Assembly: GCA_015039365.1 (NCBI GenBank)
Contig: WION01000026.1
Location: 310,001 to 374,000, forward strand
Length of the DNA: 64,000 bases
Source: Amanita rubescens
Taxonomy: Eukaryota; Basidiomycota; Agaricomycetes; Agaricales; Amanitaceae
Direction: 5' to 3'
Below are positions 43,111 through 56,634 of this stretch, one piece after another; the first letter of the stretch is position 1, and the number at the start of each line of letters is the position of its first letter. The notes under the pieces are model-generated. The model did not search any database. It saw only the letters and a list, made by a program, of their open reading frames with translations, and was not told the DNA's origin. The position numbers and the translations under genes are program-made.

Positions 43111-46100
43111 GACATTAAGCATTTTTTGCTTTCAATGACGGTCGTACTGTCCTCAAGCCTCAAACGATGGTAGCTTTGACTCCACCTTCATCTGATAATC
43201 TGATAGGGAACAATTCACATCTTCTTTCACATGGAGGCCGAAGTTATCAATGCCCCCTGTCCCGCCGCCGGCCTGTTATTTCCAAAGTAAGAACTTCGCT
43301 TCTCCGCCTCTACTCACGCCGCCGGCTTAGCGCGCTATCCAGAGTTGGATATGTCCTTGTCAGGGCTCCTCTGCATTTCAGGTGCCTTCCTTGAACAAAG
43401 GTACCGGATATTTATGGTTTCGGTTATCTACCACTGTAGGTATAAACTCTCGGGCGCCGACCTGCGCCGACTCGGAACCGTCAAAGTGGAGGTGAGAGGC
43501 TCGCAGCTACATGGTGACGAATGGCGAATGACAAATGTTCAAAGACCCGATCAAAAATGGCATCGTACGGGTGTGCCTCACTAGAGCTCTAATTGCATAC
43601 TTATAGCGAACAATGGGCAATTGCAAGCTTGCTTGCTTTCCGACTACTGCCATGTCAACAGTAAAACGCCACGCAGGTGAGAGTAGCGTGATACCTGCGT
43701 GTTGCCGTCCTCGTCACCAATGACGAACGACGATCGTTCTAGCCTCCCTTAACCGAGAAGTTCATACACCGACAGCTCGACCGTCCAACCATCTCGAGGC
43801 CCTCTAGCGGAGATCAAGCGCACTACGTCGTTTCATCATTACTTCCACAGGCTATGGCGGGCAACACTGTTACACGCGCGACCTATAGATTAGTACCGTA
43901 CACACATGCCTTCCACGAAGAACTCATAACAAGTAGCGCCTTGTAATACAAGAGCGCGATGATCACACACGGTATGTACATGGCCGAAACGTGAGGGACC
44001 GCTTGTACTTAGCGTAGATTACTGCGATCAACCATCGTACTTGGCGGCGTTCGTACATTCCTTAGATTTTATTTTATTCCAATTTTGTTTTAGAATTAGC
44101 TTTAGAACTTTTTAAAAAACAAGGACAGGCACGGAAACGAGTTTCCAAAGAAACATTGATCCATACAAAGTAATTTCTTTGTCGACGACCAAAGATTGTC
44201 GTCATTGTTCCTTATTTAGATATAGAACAACCAACACAGTACACGATCCAATTATGATGACTTATGATTGAACATTCCGTCTTCCGAGCCCTACTATGAC
44301 GTCCAAGGCGCGTAATGTAACTTCTTGAACCCTGGCTCACACATTCCGGAGTCCGTTTCATAAACGATCGACGTGAAGAGAACGAGCGAACAAAAGAAAA
44401 GCGATCTCACACTGGCCTTGATCGAAACTGTTGCTAACCCGAGAAAGAGGTAGGTAACCACACGAACACAACAAGTTGACGACGGATCGATCGTCGGTAC
44501 CAGTGAAGTCAGTGTAGCACGGCTTGAGATACGCAACACAGACTTGGGATCGTTATCAAGGGATTAAGTCACAGCTTCTTAATATACCATCGGATACGTA
44601 GTAGTACCATCGCTTGCCGTGACGTTTTCAGGGCTAGAGAAAGGAAGAAGCACCGCGTAGCCTTGTATGTATTACCCCGTGATCGTCGATCGCAGTGCAG
44701 GGTTCGAGGAGCTTCGGCCGTTTTTTCAATTCCGTTTTGGAAGTCAAGTCGCTTTTCTTGTCCCAAAGAGTGTTATGTCGTAGCGTTATACCTTTCGCGC
44801 TTCTTTGCGTATAGCAACTCGAGCTAGAGGAAAAGGCGGCTGTTTTTTTTTCGAGGTCCAGGCACAATTTTGGCCATCGCTTGTGTTGGAGCAGTAGGCG
44901 CCGAGAAGACGAATATACACGTGTACGTGGATCATGAATCGTGGATCAAGGAAGGTACGCCTGTGCGATCGTCAACTTGGCACTGGTTTCCGTTCCGTTG
45001 CGGGGCAGTGCAGTGGCGGATGTAGACGATGACGACGCGCAGACAAAAGTCGCACTGCCGGAGAAGATGTACTGATCGCTTGATCCTTGACTGGGATCCT
45101 CAGGATCGGCATAGCACTCGAGACTGTTGGTTCCAATATCCGCGACACGACACGACGCAGTATCCACAGCCCGAGGGAAGAGAGACAGGAAGAAGGAAGA
45201 AAGCGGGAGATGAAACACGGAAGAATTTTCTCCGCGCGTGCGCATGTCGTGCCAACTGCCAAGGTTACAAAGCCGCGGTGTTTGAAGGATTTATGAGCCA
45301 AGTGGGCCAGTCCGAACGTTTCGATGGGTTCATGCGGAATGCGTTTTCGGCATGCTTTCAACTTTCAATCGGATTCCATGATCAATTTGATAACAGCGTG
45401 TTGTAGGATCCAATTGGAAGGATATGAAGTGCTAGGATTCCACTGACATTAATTGGGGTGTGTGGGTGTGGGTGTGTGTGTGAGATTTTGAGGCATGAGA
45501 TGAAGGAAATAAGGAGACAGACAGGGAACAAGGAGGCACACACACACGATACGGCGCGATATGATATGATATGATATTGATAGAAATCCATATAACGATA
45601 TATCCAGGTTCATTATCGTGAACCTGAGGGGGATTTAGAGTTTCAACTTGGCGCGGATCGATGCATGCCTCGATGGGCTACCACCCAGAAGCGCACGTGA
45701 AGTAGATATGAACACCGTGAAGCTTGAATTTCCGATCCTGATTGCGGATCGATTAGCCACCAGCGGATGGGGGGGGGATCGTCGACCTCCGTCGCAGTCG
45801 CGGCGATATCGTGACCCCATATTCTGTTGTTCATCAAAAGGGGAAATTAGTTAAGGGCATAGTAATTTCGTTTCTTGTGTTTCCAGGAGAACCCAAGTCG
45901 TCAGGACGCAAGACCTCAAGCAAAAAATTAAAAAATTAATAGCAAGTAAATTAAATTGTAGCAACTGACCAATATACCAGAGCGTAAAGAACTAAATATG
46001 AATCGTCGAGTGCCCGGAATGAACGGAACATGCACTGTCAGGAGACAATAGGTACGTTGCGAGTTGACTCGGACGAGGCCAGGGCAGGATGGGATGCGTG

Positions 46101-46600
46101 TACCACGTTGTCACGGACTTTCAGGTAATTATTAACCATGAAAGGCTGACGGTCAGGTCGTCCGTTTGCAATGACATGACATGATGCCCTGATGATAATG
46201 CTATACGCCGTAAAGGCTGTACTTGGAATCTAGACAAAGATAAAGATAGAGATAAACGGAAAGATAGCGATCGTTACCAATACCTGTTTATAGCTCTAGT
46301 TGACGGCACTCAAGTTGGTTAGGATTCGAGTTGGCCGTTCAATGCATATGGCCGATGACGCGGGAGTGGTTTCAAGTTGGCTTCATCGAGTTGATCATTT
46401 GTCGGCGCTGTTCGAGACAAGTAGCATGGTGGCGTCGAGCGCGCGATATGGATTTAGAATCTGTCTTATCAATGGCTAGTGGGACACGAACCTACCTCGT
46501 GCCACCGGATAGCCAGGTTGCCCGATTGGCTTGGCGGATTCTCACGCTCGGACATATTCCCACCCTCTAGCACGCGCGGCATCACAGAAACACCCCTACG
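43111..46600. other. No gene recognised; microsatellites
   Basis: Short frames only. Small simple repeats occur: GTGTGTGGGTGTGGGTGTG near 45458-45480 and GATATGATATGATATGATAT near 45557. An AT-rich stretch spans about 44060-44130. The divergent frames at 44946-45406 overlap on opposite strands and neither is convincing. Confidence 0.35.
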
Positions 46601-46625
46601 CAAGTGAACAAGACGGTCAGACGAG

Positions 46626-47343
46626 ATGGTGAGTACTGATTTTATCCATTTTGTTGGCTTTGGAGGGGAGTGTATGTCGGTTTGAGAGGGCTGCAATAAG
46701 TGCAGGGGCGGAAAAGCCGTTTGAAACGGTGGATGTCGGTCTGTTTGGGTGGATGAGGTTGGATTGGTTTTTCTCGTTCTGGTGTCTTTTGATATGAATG
46801 GGTTACTGACGATCTCTCTTTCATCGTTCCTCTTGCGATTAGACAAAAGGTGCGATTTTTTGCTTCAATTGTTCGCGTGTGGAACTAATGCACGAGTATA
46901 GGTACCTCGTCATTCGGGTATGTTTGCGCATGAATCCAGGTTGCACAACAGGAATCTAACGACTGTACAGTAAGCGACACACGAAATCGCATACGCTATG
47001 CAGGCGTTGCGGAAACAGGGCCTTCCACAGGCAGCACAAAAGTACGTTCGTTTTTGTTTTATTTTATTCGTGAGAGCAAGAGTCTAATGTCGCATATATA
47101 GCATGCGCGCAGTGCGGATACCCCAGTGCCAAGTTGAGATCGTATGAATGGAGTGAAAAGGCGAAGCGTAGAAAGACGACAGGTACGGGTAGGATGCGGT
47201 ACCTCAAGCTCGTGCACAGGCGGTTCAAGAATGGTTTCCGGTGGGTGATGTCCCTTTTTCAAAGACGAAAATTGATGATGGACGATTGCAGAGAAAACAC
47301 AGTAGCAAAGAAGAGGGCCAAGAAGACAACGGCAGAGGCATGA
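46626..47343 (+). CDS. RPL37: 60S ribosomal protein eL37 (L37)
   Basis: A zinc-binding protein of the large ribosomal subunit, about 93 residues. Exons: 46626-46628, 46843-46849, 46902-46917, 46971-47041, 47102-47240 and 47292-47343. The spliced product reads [20 protein letters not shown] and continues with [20 protein letters not shown]. Both CxxC pairs of the zinc finger are present. It goes on through [20 protein letters not shown] and ends [16 protein letters not shown]. The first coding exon is only the ATG and the second is a 7-nt microexon, typical of intron-dense basidiomycete ribosomal genes. A pyrimidine-rich tract (CACCCTCTAG) lies upstream. All conserved positions look intact. 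Confidence 0.95.
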
Positions 47344-48295
47344 GTTCAGGCATAACTGGTGTAATTCTCACTTGCAACATAGCTGGACTCGCGCATGATA
47401 AAATACATGATAAAGATATGCGTATGCTATCGAATGGGGTATCTGATAAGATTCAGTCAGGGTGGTCACACGGCATCTGCTGGCGGGTGTTGTGTGAGCC
47501 ACGTTTCCTGTTCGGCAGCAGGGCTGGTTTTGTTTCAGGTGTCTGCGTAAATAACAAAAAAAAAATTGGTGAGAGAATGGATTGAAGTAATGTGAGAAAA
47601 TCTGTCATGGTTAGTGTGGGGTGGAGTAACCGCGTTTCGTGTTGAAGGTTAATAAAATGGTAATGTTGCGGTGTAGAACAGTTCAAGCTAATGAGCAAAT
47701 GAAGAGAGCATATGGGAGGGTTATATACAGCATGTCTTATCAAAATGAAGATATCGAAGCGTTTGTTGGCTCCCATACTAGGGAAAGCCTGTGGGAATAA
47801 GACACGTTGACAGCGTCCCTGTCCGCGCATGATATGATAACGATTACGCAAAAGAGCCGAAGTGTGCGACCGCCAAAGACGGAGAGCGGGTGACGAGAGT
47901 GAAAATTTCGCCGACGCCGCTGGGACGCCGGCGTTTGGGGGGGGCGATGCGGTGAGAGAGAGATAATCCGGAGGATGAGCGGCGATTTCCCGGAGGGAGT
48001 GTGGGGTCATTGGGGATGAAGGGAATGAAAGGCTCGGGCTAGGGGGACGCGGGTGACGAGTGTGGAGGAAATTGGAGAAAATTGGCGGTACGAGGAGGTG
48101 ATATGACACATTGGCGGACTGTGATTGGCTGGTTCACTATCTCACCCAAACAAAAACCGGTCACTGCCTCATCATCCCAACTCTGTCCTCTCCGACTCCG
48201 CTTCCAACGCGTTCGCTAGATAATCTTCTTTCTATCTTCTATATCTACCCTCAAGCTGACTAATACTTCCTCGCTCCCCTTCATCATCATCAAAA
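47344..48295. other. Intergenic and GATA-factor promoter
   Basis: No gene is supported. WGATAR sites lie at 47961-47966 (AGATAA), 48137-48142 (minus AGATAG), 48218-48223 (AGATAA) and 48232-48237 (minus AGATAG), upstream of a GATA factor gene. The 48.2 kb part is CT-rich, as in many fungal promoters. Confidence 0.4.
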
Positions 48296-51163
48296 ATGTC
48301 CCCAGTCGTTGTAGACCAGTCCCCCATAATGCCCGTTCATAGTCCAATCGCTCGTCTTCAGCAGTCTTTCAAGACTGCAGACGACACCCCCTCGTCTATC
48401 CTCGAGATGCGTTCAGGTTCGTCGCTTTTCTCGTCCTTGTCTAATCTTTGCGCCCACACTCATATCTTTTATCTTTTTTATCTTTCTCCGCCTCAGAAGT
48501 CCACGTCGATGGCACTGCGGCTTCACTCGCCTCTCCTCGGCCCACAGAGTGTAACAATTGCCACACCACGTCTACCCCCCTCTGGAGGAGAGACTCAGAA
48601 GGCAACACAATTTGCAACGCCTGCGGTGAGTCTCTTTTCCGTTTCATCCTTATCTCTCCTTCCATGGCTCGGCTCAGTCTCAATCTGGGGCTGGCACGAT
48701 CACTGTGGCTGCGATACACGTGTCCGTCCACGGCCGCACGCCATACTCCCTCGACATCTGATCCACATGCATATCGCGTGGGTGCGCTAATCAACACGCA
48801 ACACGCTTGTGCCGTCCGATTGGCTCTGTTCCGACGCGCTTCATCCTGCTGTGCACAGCCTCCGTGCTGTATCGGGGCCTTCCATCGCATCAGCTTGCTG
48901 CACGCTCGTGCAAGCCGCTTTGCCACACGGAGTATCCCTCTTCACTTGTTCTGCTTCTTTCTTAATCCCAATCTCCATCACCTTCCTCATCTCTTCTCAT
49001 CTCCTCTTATCCCGTGTGCTGGTCACCCAAAAAAAACTCAACGCTGACGATTTCCTTTTTCTGCCCTACCTGTTACGTATCCCGTCTTCCGCTTCAGGCC
49101 TTTATCAAAAATCGCGAAACATGCCTCGCCCGCCCTCATTAGGCCGTACGCCACCACCGGTTCATGTCGCCTCCTCAAATTCCGCGGCCGCCAACACCAC
49201 CACCACTACAAACCTTTCACCATTTGCGGCTCCATCCGTCACCGGCGTTAAAGACAAGAACACCGCCGCCGCCACATCAAAGAATGTCACAATAAAGGCC
49301 CCGCCCACCGTTCCTGCCAACGAAAGCGGCGGAACGTGTCCTGGCGATGGGCGATGCGATGGTACGGGCGGCACATCTGCCTGTTCTGGTTGTCCAACCT
49401 ACAATAATGCTTTGGCAGCTGCAAGATTAGACATGGAGGGTTCCACTTCTGCACCTGGTGGACCCGCGGCGGCTGGCTCGCCTAGTCACGCCCAACAAAT
49501 CATCGACCATTCGTCCCCGAACCCCGCGAACGAGAGCGATGCCAGCGCCTCCGGCGCAGTTGCAAGCGGTAGCACAGCAGTGGGTGTCGTCGCAGGAGGA
49601 GGAGGAGTCAATGTTAGTGGTACGAGCGGAGGAGGGAGAAAAGTGCGTGCGGCCGTTGGCGCGCTCAGCTGTGCCAACTGCGGGACGAGCACGACGCCGT
49701 TGTGGAGGAGGGACGATGTTGGGAACAACATTTGCAACGCGTGCGGGCTGTATTTCAAGCTGCACGGTACGCACCGACCTAATTCGATGAAGAAGACGGT
49801 GATCAAGCGACGGAAACGCGTGCCGGCTGCTGCTTCCGGGAGTGCGAGTGCGAATACGAGCCCTGGCAGTTCGAGGATGACCGATCAGGCTGCGGCAGAG
49901 GCGCTCGTGTCTGTTGGGAGGATGGCGAGTGCTGCTGGTGCTGGTGCGAGTGGCGCTAGCGGGGTGGACGAGAGTGAGGGAGAGGGAGAGGGTGCGCAAC
50001 AACCGAGGAGGAAAAGGGCACGAAGGGCCGCCGCGAGGACTGCCGCTGCCCGCGTGGGCGCTGCCGACAAGGACGACGATGATATGTTCATGGAAGGCGT
50101 CGAGTCGTCCGATGGTGGCATTTCGTCCCATATATCGCATGCGTCTGGGAGGGAGTTGAGGAGCCGCCGTGCCGCGCAGAATACGAACCCGAATGCTTGG
50201 GTTGAGGTTGGGAGGAGTGTTTCACCCCAGAGAGCAGGGACGCCCCGCGGACAGGAGTTCTTTGCTCATCTACAGCGCGCAGCTGGCGCGTTGGCAGCTG
50301 GTGTTGCCGGGTTGGGACCCGGTGGTGCGAATCCGTTTGGAGGACATGGACACGGTGGATCGCCGCATTTAGGACCTCACGGATACGCTGGGCATGGAGG
50401 GCACCCTGCCGAGTTTGCGCTTCCGCCGTTGGCAGCGTTGAACGGCGCCTCGGCAGCTGCCTTCGCGCCATTTTTGGGTGCGATTCCTGGAGGAGGTGCT
50501 GCCGGCGTAGGTGTGCAAGGGAGTTATGTGCGGTCGGGATCGAATGCGCCCAGTCGGACGCATTCACCGTTAGGGCATGGTGCTACTGGGGGAGCGGGTA
50601 CGCCTGGTCCTGGTGCAGGATATGTTTTGCCCCAGCCGCCGCAGGGTGTTGTTGGTGTAGGGTTCTACCCTGGTGCACCTGGTCATACTCCGGATCAAAC
50701 TGGGCTGATTATGGGAGGGTTACCTCTCCATATGAGTCTCGGAGGTGGACTAGGACTCGGGGCGTTGATCGAGCTCGAGCGGCATTATGTCGAGCTTGAG
50801 GAACATAAGAGGCGGTATGAGGAGATGGTGGAGAAGACAGAGAGGTTGATGGGTGGTGTGCGGAGGGTGTTGGATGAGGTTAGAGGTGCAGCCGTGGCGA
50901 CTGGGGCTGCCCAAGGTGGCCAAGAGGGAGAGCAGCAGCAACAAGGGCAACAGAGCCAGGCGCAGCAAGCTCAGGGACAGGGTCAGCAACAGCAACAGCA
51001 AGGCCAGGGAGCTGGACAGCCGCAACAGAGTCCTCAGATGCCCGAGTCGGTGCCGCTTCCGCGGACTGCTGACAAGGATCGTGCAAAGGACGGAAGCGCC
51101 GGTGCGAGTACGGGCGCGGGAGGGGGCGTATGGCCCCTTGCTAATCCTTCTGCGCGCGATTGA
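48296..51163 (+). CDS. urbs1: Iron-responsive GATA repressor (Urbs1/Fep1/SreA type)
   Basis: Exons 48296-48416, 48497-48625 and 49098-51163 give 771 residues. Finger 1 is [15 protein letters not shown]...[16 protein letters not shown]. It is followed by the cysteine-rich [12 protein letters not shown]...CSGCPTYNN region diagnostic of fungal iron regulators, then finger 2, [15 protein letters not shown]...[19 protein letters not shown] with a basic [10 protein letters not shown] tail. This layout (finger, Cys-rich iron-sensing region, finger) is that of Ustilago Urbs1, Schizosaccharomyces Fep1 and Aspergillus SreA. These repress siderophore and iron-uptake genes when iron is sufficient. The C-terminal half is Gly/Ala/His-rich, then a coiled coil (about [20 protein letters not shown]) and a Gln-rich run, as expected for co-repressor contact. 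Nuclear. WGATAR sites in its promoter could mean autoregulation. Confidence 0.92.
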
Positions 51164-53450
51164 GGTCAGTCAATCCGCCATCTCCCGCTGTCGCGGTCTT
51201 TTTTTCCTTTAAATTTTCTTTTCTTGATCAAGATTCCTTTTTAATTCTTGTAATATTTCTTGGTGTATCCTGCTTGAACTTCTTGACTACGTTACATTGG
51301 TCTTGTGTTGCGTCTCCTTTCCTGTTTTTACTTCTTTCTCGCCGATCTCGAGCCTCCCCTCCATATTACCCGAACACCTACAGCGTGTTTAATATCTGCT
51401 CCGCATTGGATGTTCTGTATATATTAGATTCTTTTTACTGTCTCATGTTTTGTCTTGCGCGCGTCTCGTTGGCTTTGGCTTTGGTATTGCCTACTTAATA
51501 TCGCTTCCTTTGGTGCTCGCTTTAGTACGTACGAGTGCAGGGACGCATCCGAAAAACCCATATATAAATACATACGGTATTCTCGTCTATGCTATGTTAC
51601 TCTATCCTATCTCGTATTCTATCCCTATTTTCCTCCCTTGCTTGCGTTTCTGCCTGCCTGCTTGTTTGTTGGCTAGTTTGCCACGTTGCTTGTTGTGGGG
51701 ATATACCTTGGCCAGCATCCATGCCTTACTTTGTATGATCATTTTAGTTGTACATGTTCGTTCGCTTCTCGACCTTGATCGCCTTCTTTTCTAATTTTTC
51801 TCCCAACTTAATCAAACACAAAAAAAATAGATGGGTGTAATCGTATGTACGTACGTACATTACATGATTTGGGACATATAGCTATTATAGACATGTTTTG
51901 TGTTTATGAGAGTGGGTGTGTGTATTTTGAAATTATGTGTTTGGAATAGCCCTTCTGGTTAGCCCGTTTGGTTCGTGGGTATTAGGCTAGAAGAAAAGCA
52001 TGGAAAGCAGTTCGTGTGAGGGTATAAAATATACTTAGGTAGAGTTTAGGCTTCAATTCGCTGCTCGGTGAAACCCAGAGAAGACGGGATTCTTACGTAG
52101 AGACGGGCTTTCCGGCTGATAAGATGAATGGGAATCAGTTCAATTCCATTCAAAAATCTAACCGGGGATAAACGTACTGCCGAGTGAATACGTGAAAAAT
52201 CAAATGAAATGTTAAATTATGTGTGAGAGTGTGTTGGAGGGGTTGGAGAGGTGGAAATCAACGTAGCGATTAAGTTATCAGCGCGATTCATCGCTATCAT
52301 ATAGGACTTGCGGTATCTCTGCATTTCAAGGTCAGGGATCGCCTCGCGGAGCCAAACTCCAAAGCGATCAGATAGTCTTCTAGATGGGAACGGCTCTGGA
52401 CGGCGACATGTCCGATAATAAACTCTTAATCGGATCGAGCAAGGTACAACCGAAATAGATTTGAGGAGGTGGCTGTAACGTAAACCGCAACTTGATGAGC
52501 GATGTGGCTGAAAGGAATACTTCACGGAGTTTTGGTAATGTCGGATTTTGCGTGTTCTTTGAATGAAATGTCGTTATCGGGGTGGATCCAGACGGCGATA
52601 TATACGCTCACACCGCAGCGAAACTGACATGGAGCCCGCCATTACGCGCTTGCAAGGTGATTAGCGTGAGATTGTGCAACGCGAAATTCGAGGATCGCCT
52701 CGTTCAGTGAGTTGCGTTCAAGAGGAAGGAATGGGTTGATTGCAAATCCCTGCCGACCGCATAATGATGATGTGACTTGCGACGCGTTTCAAGTTGAAGC
52801 GAAGATCGATAAATTACAGGGTGCTTGAGTTGTTCGGCCCACGTGAGAGTAGCACTACTAGTCTGTGTCCGCAGCTTGGAGATGGGGGATGAGTACAACA
52901 GAGAGGGGATGTCGAAGACTGGGTGGAATATACGAACACATGAATAGCCGGTTGCAACAAGGTTTGCAACGAGGCTGAGGGTCAATGTGGCCAAGTGACG
53001 CAACTGAATAGCTGCGCTCCTTTACACAGCGTCCGCATGCCAACAAAGAGCGGATTTGAACCTGAGGCGGCGTTCGCGTGCTAACCTCTTTCGGAGCTCT
53101 CTTTGAACGTCAGTCTCGACGACTCCCGCCCCTCGCTCCTTGCTAGTACTTGTTCCTGACGACAATCAAAGGGTCCTTAGATCCTGAGCGGTGATAGAGA
53201 TCTGGGGGCGTTGAATAGCGGGACTCTCGCGTAGCGAAAGACAAAGTAAGCGCCCAGTTTGGCAGACGAATTCCATCCTGGCCAGATTCGACATGGATCT
53301 GGCAAGTGGCCAGGGGCTCGGCCAAGATCTGCATCTAACTCAAATTCGGGGACAAGCAAAAAAAATAAAATTGAAGACAAGGAGTTTCAGTCCAATGCAA
53401 TTGTAAGGCGGGGAACGACCATGGAACTTTTTGTCAAGTAACAAAGAGCG
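51164..53450. other. 3' flank and intergenic, no gene seen
   Basis: 51.2-51.8 kb is T-rich and probably the 3' UTR and terminator region of the GATA gene. A short palindromic ATGTACGTACGTACAT occurs at about 51845. Remaining frames lack support. Confidence 0.4.
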
Positions 53451-54200
53451 TCAATCCGTCAATCCGTCAATCTGTCGACATTTTGCTGATTGCTTTTCTT
53501 CAGTTAATAAAGGTTCTTCTAGTGTGTCTGCAGTTGCGACGGCGACATAATCCATTTCGCCGTCTTGAGTGCTGGAAAAACAAATCCCATATCTGCTGAG
53601 TGAATCTTGGAAAATTGGCATGACATCCGACGAAAAAGGATCTAACCCCATCACTTCCGTAAATGTTAGATGAGGTGGCAGATAGATTGGAGGAATCATT
53701 ACGCAGATGCTCTTCTTCCGTAGTACAGAAGTTAATATATACCCTTTGACGAAGTGTGAGATCGTTTCGGCATCATTACGCAGTGGTTTAAGGAAGCGAA
53801 TTGTGCTCTCTGAGTGTTCGTTGCTCGTTCGTACAGTATCTGGCGGCAGCAGCAACTTCGTCCACAAAAGGCTTCGACAAACGAGAATCCATATCGGTGC
53901 AAAAATCCTTAGGGACAGCCCTGACCAAGTTGATGGCGCAAGATAAGTGAGATCTAATACCTTCCCATTGTGGCAGGGGCGGAGTGATTGACAGGTACAA
54001 TAATGTAACGACGCCGTACCTCCGACAACATGAGACGCGTTGACATATCTTGTACGGCCGACTGCTCTTGTTCCTGGCTAGCTAGAGCATCGGCAGACGA
54101 ATGTGAAATATTGGTGATTTTTCTGGCCAAGAAGAGGGAAGCCAGGCTCGTCCTGACATATTTACGCTCAGAAATACCAAGTAGGAATAAGACCTATTCA
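53451..54200 (-). CDS. Hypothetical protein, fragmentary model
   Basis: The clearest exon, ending at 53451, contains STIRFLKPLRNDAETISHFV, a KKSICVMIPPIYLPPHL stretch and SLSRYGICFSSTQDGEMDYV. The same frame upstream contains a hydrophobic IFAPIWILVCRSLLWTKLLL segment that could be a membrane helix. Upstream coding-like sequence (SLASLFLARKITNISHSSAD, about 54150) may be an earlier exon. I could not fix the joins or the start. Family not recognised; it may be a membrane protein. Confidence 0.35.
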
Positions 54201-55075
54201 ATGGAATAAAGCATTACGGCACTGTTCCATGAACAGTAATGAATTCATCTTCAAACCCCAATTTGGAAATTACAAGACGACATCCAGATCTTGCCAGATC
54301 CCGTGCACATTCACTGGATCTGACCAACGCTAAGCGGATGTATTTTTATGATCGAGGTGACGAGTTCCACACTAAAATAAAAACAATTCAATCCAGTTGT
54401 GTCCTAGAACATCAATGGCTTGAACCGTTTTGGAAGTGTACTTGGACAATCCACAAACTCGGCTTTTTAGAAGTGGCGAGGATTACCGTAGATACAATTC
54501 AAATAGAAAAACAGTGACGAAAAGATGAAGGAACGCTAGGGTGGATGATATATGTTTCGGACGTACCTGGGAGGATGTCGACACATGCGGCGACAAATCC
54601 AAAAGGAAAGTTTGACAACCGTACAATGTCCGATTCTCAGTCTCTATTGCTCGTATGTCTGGGAAGCGGTAGTGCTATACGAATATGACGGAACAGATGC
54701 ATTGTTTCCTGTAGATGTAGTTGTGGTCATCCGAAATGATGCTCGGGAGACACCGGACGATACCGCGCCACTTATTTTCAACCAAACACTGTTTGCTTTC
54801 AACAACTTCAACGGCGGTAAGCTCTTTCTGATATAAGTTAGCACCGGACAGCTGACTTCCCAAAGGCCGTAACATGGGAGATCAATGTTATCCATCTGCG
54901 GCTACTATTACCTTATGACCCCAAAGGTAACGAAAGGTAACGTCCATATTTGTCCTAGCGAACAATTCTCACCCTCGATATCCCACCCACCTCTGCCTGA
55001 AGATAAATACCGATGGGGGATCATAGCCGCTTCAGGCCCTCTTCATAGCTCTGAGACTGAGTCGAAGCTTACACC
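54201..55075. other. No gene recognised
   Basis: Frames at 54239-54517 and 54552-54836 (plus) and 54644-54895 (minus) overlap without decisive support. Confidence 0.3.
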
Positions 55076-56634
55076 ATGGCGGCACAATTCGACCCATCCC
55101 GGTTCATACTTCTGTAAGCCTCGTGTTCTTCTTTTCATTGATCGCACAGCTGACTTCTTCCTTCAAGCACTGGTCCCATCGTGAGTCATACCCACCAGCG
55201 CTCCCTCCAATGAAAGTCTAAAGCGATTACAGTTCCTTTCATCTGTTTTCAACTGGTGTCTATTCGGTATTCTACTTACGCAAATTTGTAAGTGGACATT
55301 GTCAATCAAACATTATCGTCGTTTATCACTCCCTCCTAGATATATTCACGATCTCGTTTCCAAAAGAGCGGTGGACACTGAAGGCACTCGGTAGGTTTCG
55401 CTTTGTTCGTGTCATGCATGGCCATACTGAAACCAATCCAATAGTCTTTACCCTCTGTGCGATAGACACCGTCCAGACGATTTTTGTCACTCACTACGGC
55501 TGGCATGTATTGGTTGTTGGATGGGGAAATCCGGAGGTTCTTGCGGGCTTTACTTGGTCCACCTGCACGATACCAATAGTGGACGGAGTTGGTGCGTTCT
55601 CACCCCCTTATCCATCAGAATCCCCTCTGACGGGCTTATTCGGATTAGTGTCCATCATTGCGCAAACATTCTTCGCCTGGTAATTAACTCCGGATTCTAG
55701 ACCGTGATCCGATTTACTTATTAAAACACAGGAGAATTTGGATGTTCAGGAAGTATTTCAAGCCTGCTCTCTATATCTCCATCATTGTGCTGCTGGTTGG
55801 TTATCTTGACGTATCTTGAAGGTAGTTTGACTGATTTGTTTCAGGTTGCAGCGATGCAGGGGTTGAGCGCTATTGTCAACGGCATTCGTGTGAGTTTCAT
55901 TTATTATAATGGAGTTTTGTGCCTTATGCGCCCAATTAGTATTTCTTCGTCACAGACATCTCTGAAATTGCCAAATTCAACTCGGGTGTCACCGTATGGT
56001 TGGCTGGTAGCTTCGTCTGCGATCTTATCATCGCCGTCGCGATGATCCTCATCGTACGTTCAAGTCTGCTTCGTTGCTATTCAGTCTCTCATCGACGCGC
56101 TCTTCTTAGTTGCTCCGAGTCCGCACAAAGTCATTCTCGGAAAACACTCTATCGCTCTGCACATCGCTCATTGTACACGTGGTTGAGACCGGCACAGTGA
56201 CTGTGCTTACTGCTTGCCTGGAACTCATCCTTTTCCTAACCATGCCGAACAACCTCCTTCATTTGATACCGTGAGTGAACGTTTTGCTACGTTGTTCCTT
56301 CAAGATGAACTTATTTCTTCTTATTAGTGGTGTTATCCTGAGCAAAGTGTAAATGCCAAAGTTTTCAAATCGTCCGACTTGCGCTAATCATTTTCTCTCC
56401 AGTTACTCCAATGCTGTTCTTGCGAATCTCAATGGACGCCTGCGCCACAATAGATGGGGCGATGCAGGTGTGACACACACCAATGTCAGCCACACTGGCA
56501 GGACTGTGGACATCAGCCGTCTCAGAAATCAGCAGGACTACGAGACAGAGACAGCATTCAACAAGTCAACGATTGTCGGTATTAGCCTGCCAGAGACGGA
56601 CTATCAAAAACGTAGCCCAGACAGCCCAGTATGA
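55076..56634 (+). CDS. DUF6534 seven-helix membrane protein
   Basis: Paralogue of the gene at 40324-41959 with matching exon structure. It starts MAAQFDPSRFIL. Later exons give FNWCLFGILLTQIYIFTISF, FTLCAIDTVQTIFVTHYGW, VLVVGWGNPEVLAGFTWSTC, VDGVVSIIAQTFFAWRIWM, YISIIVLLVAAMQGLSAIVN, WLAGSFVCDLIIAVAMILI and HVVETGTVTVLTACLELILF, then the family end SNAVLANLNGRLRHNRWGD and a cytosolic Ser/Thr-rich tail. TGA at 56632-56634. Introns are 40-60 nt with GT...AG ends. Function unknown; located in a membrane by sequence. Confidence 0.85.

Noticed and set aside
47453..48109. 218-codon minus-strand frame between eL37 and the GATA gene
   Set aside because: It is low-complexity Pro/Ser/Leu sequence over a CT-rich promoter with no family motif. 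A short internal start (MTDFLTLLQSILSPIFFLLF) is conceivable but unsupported.
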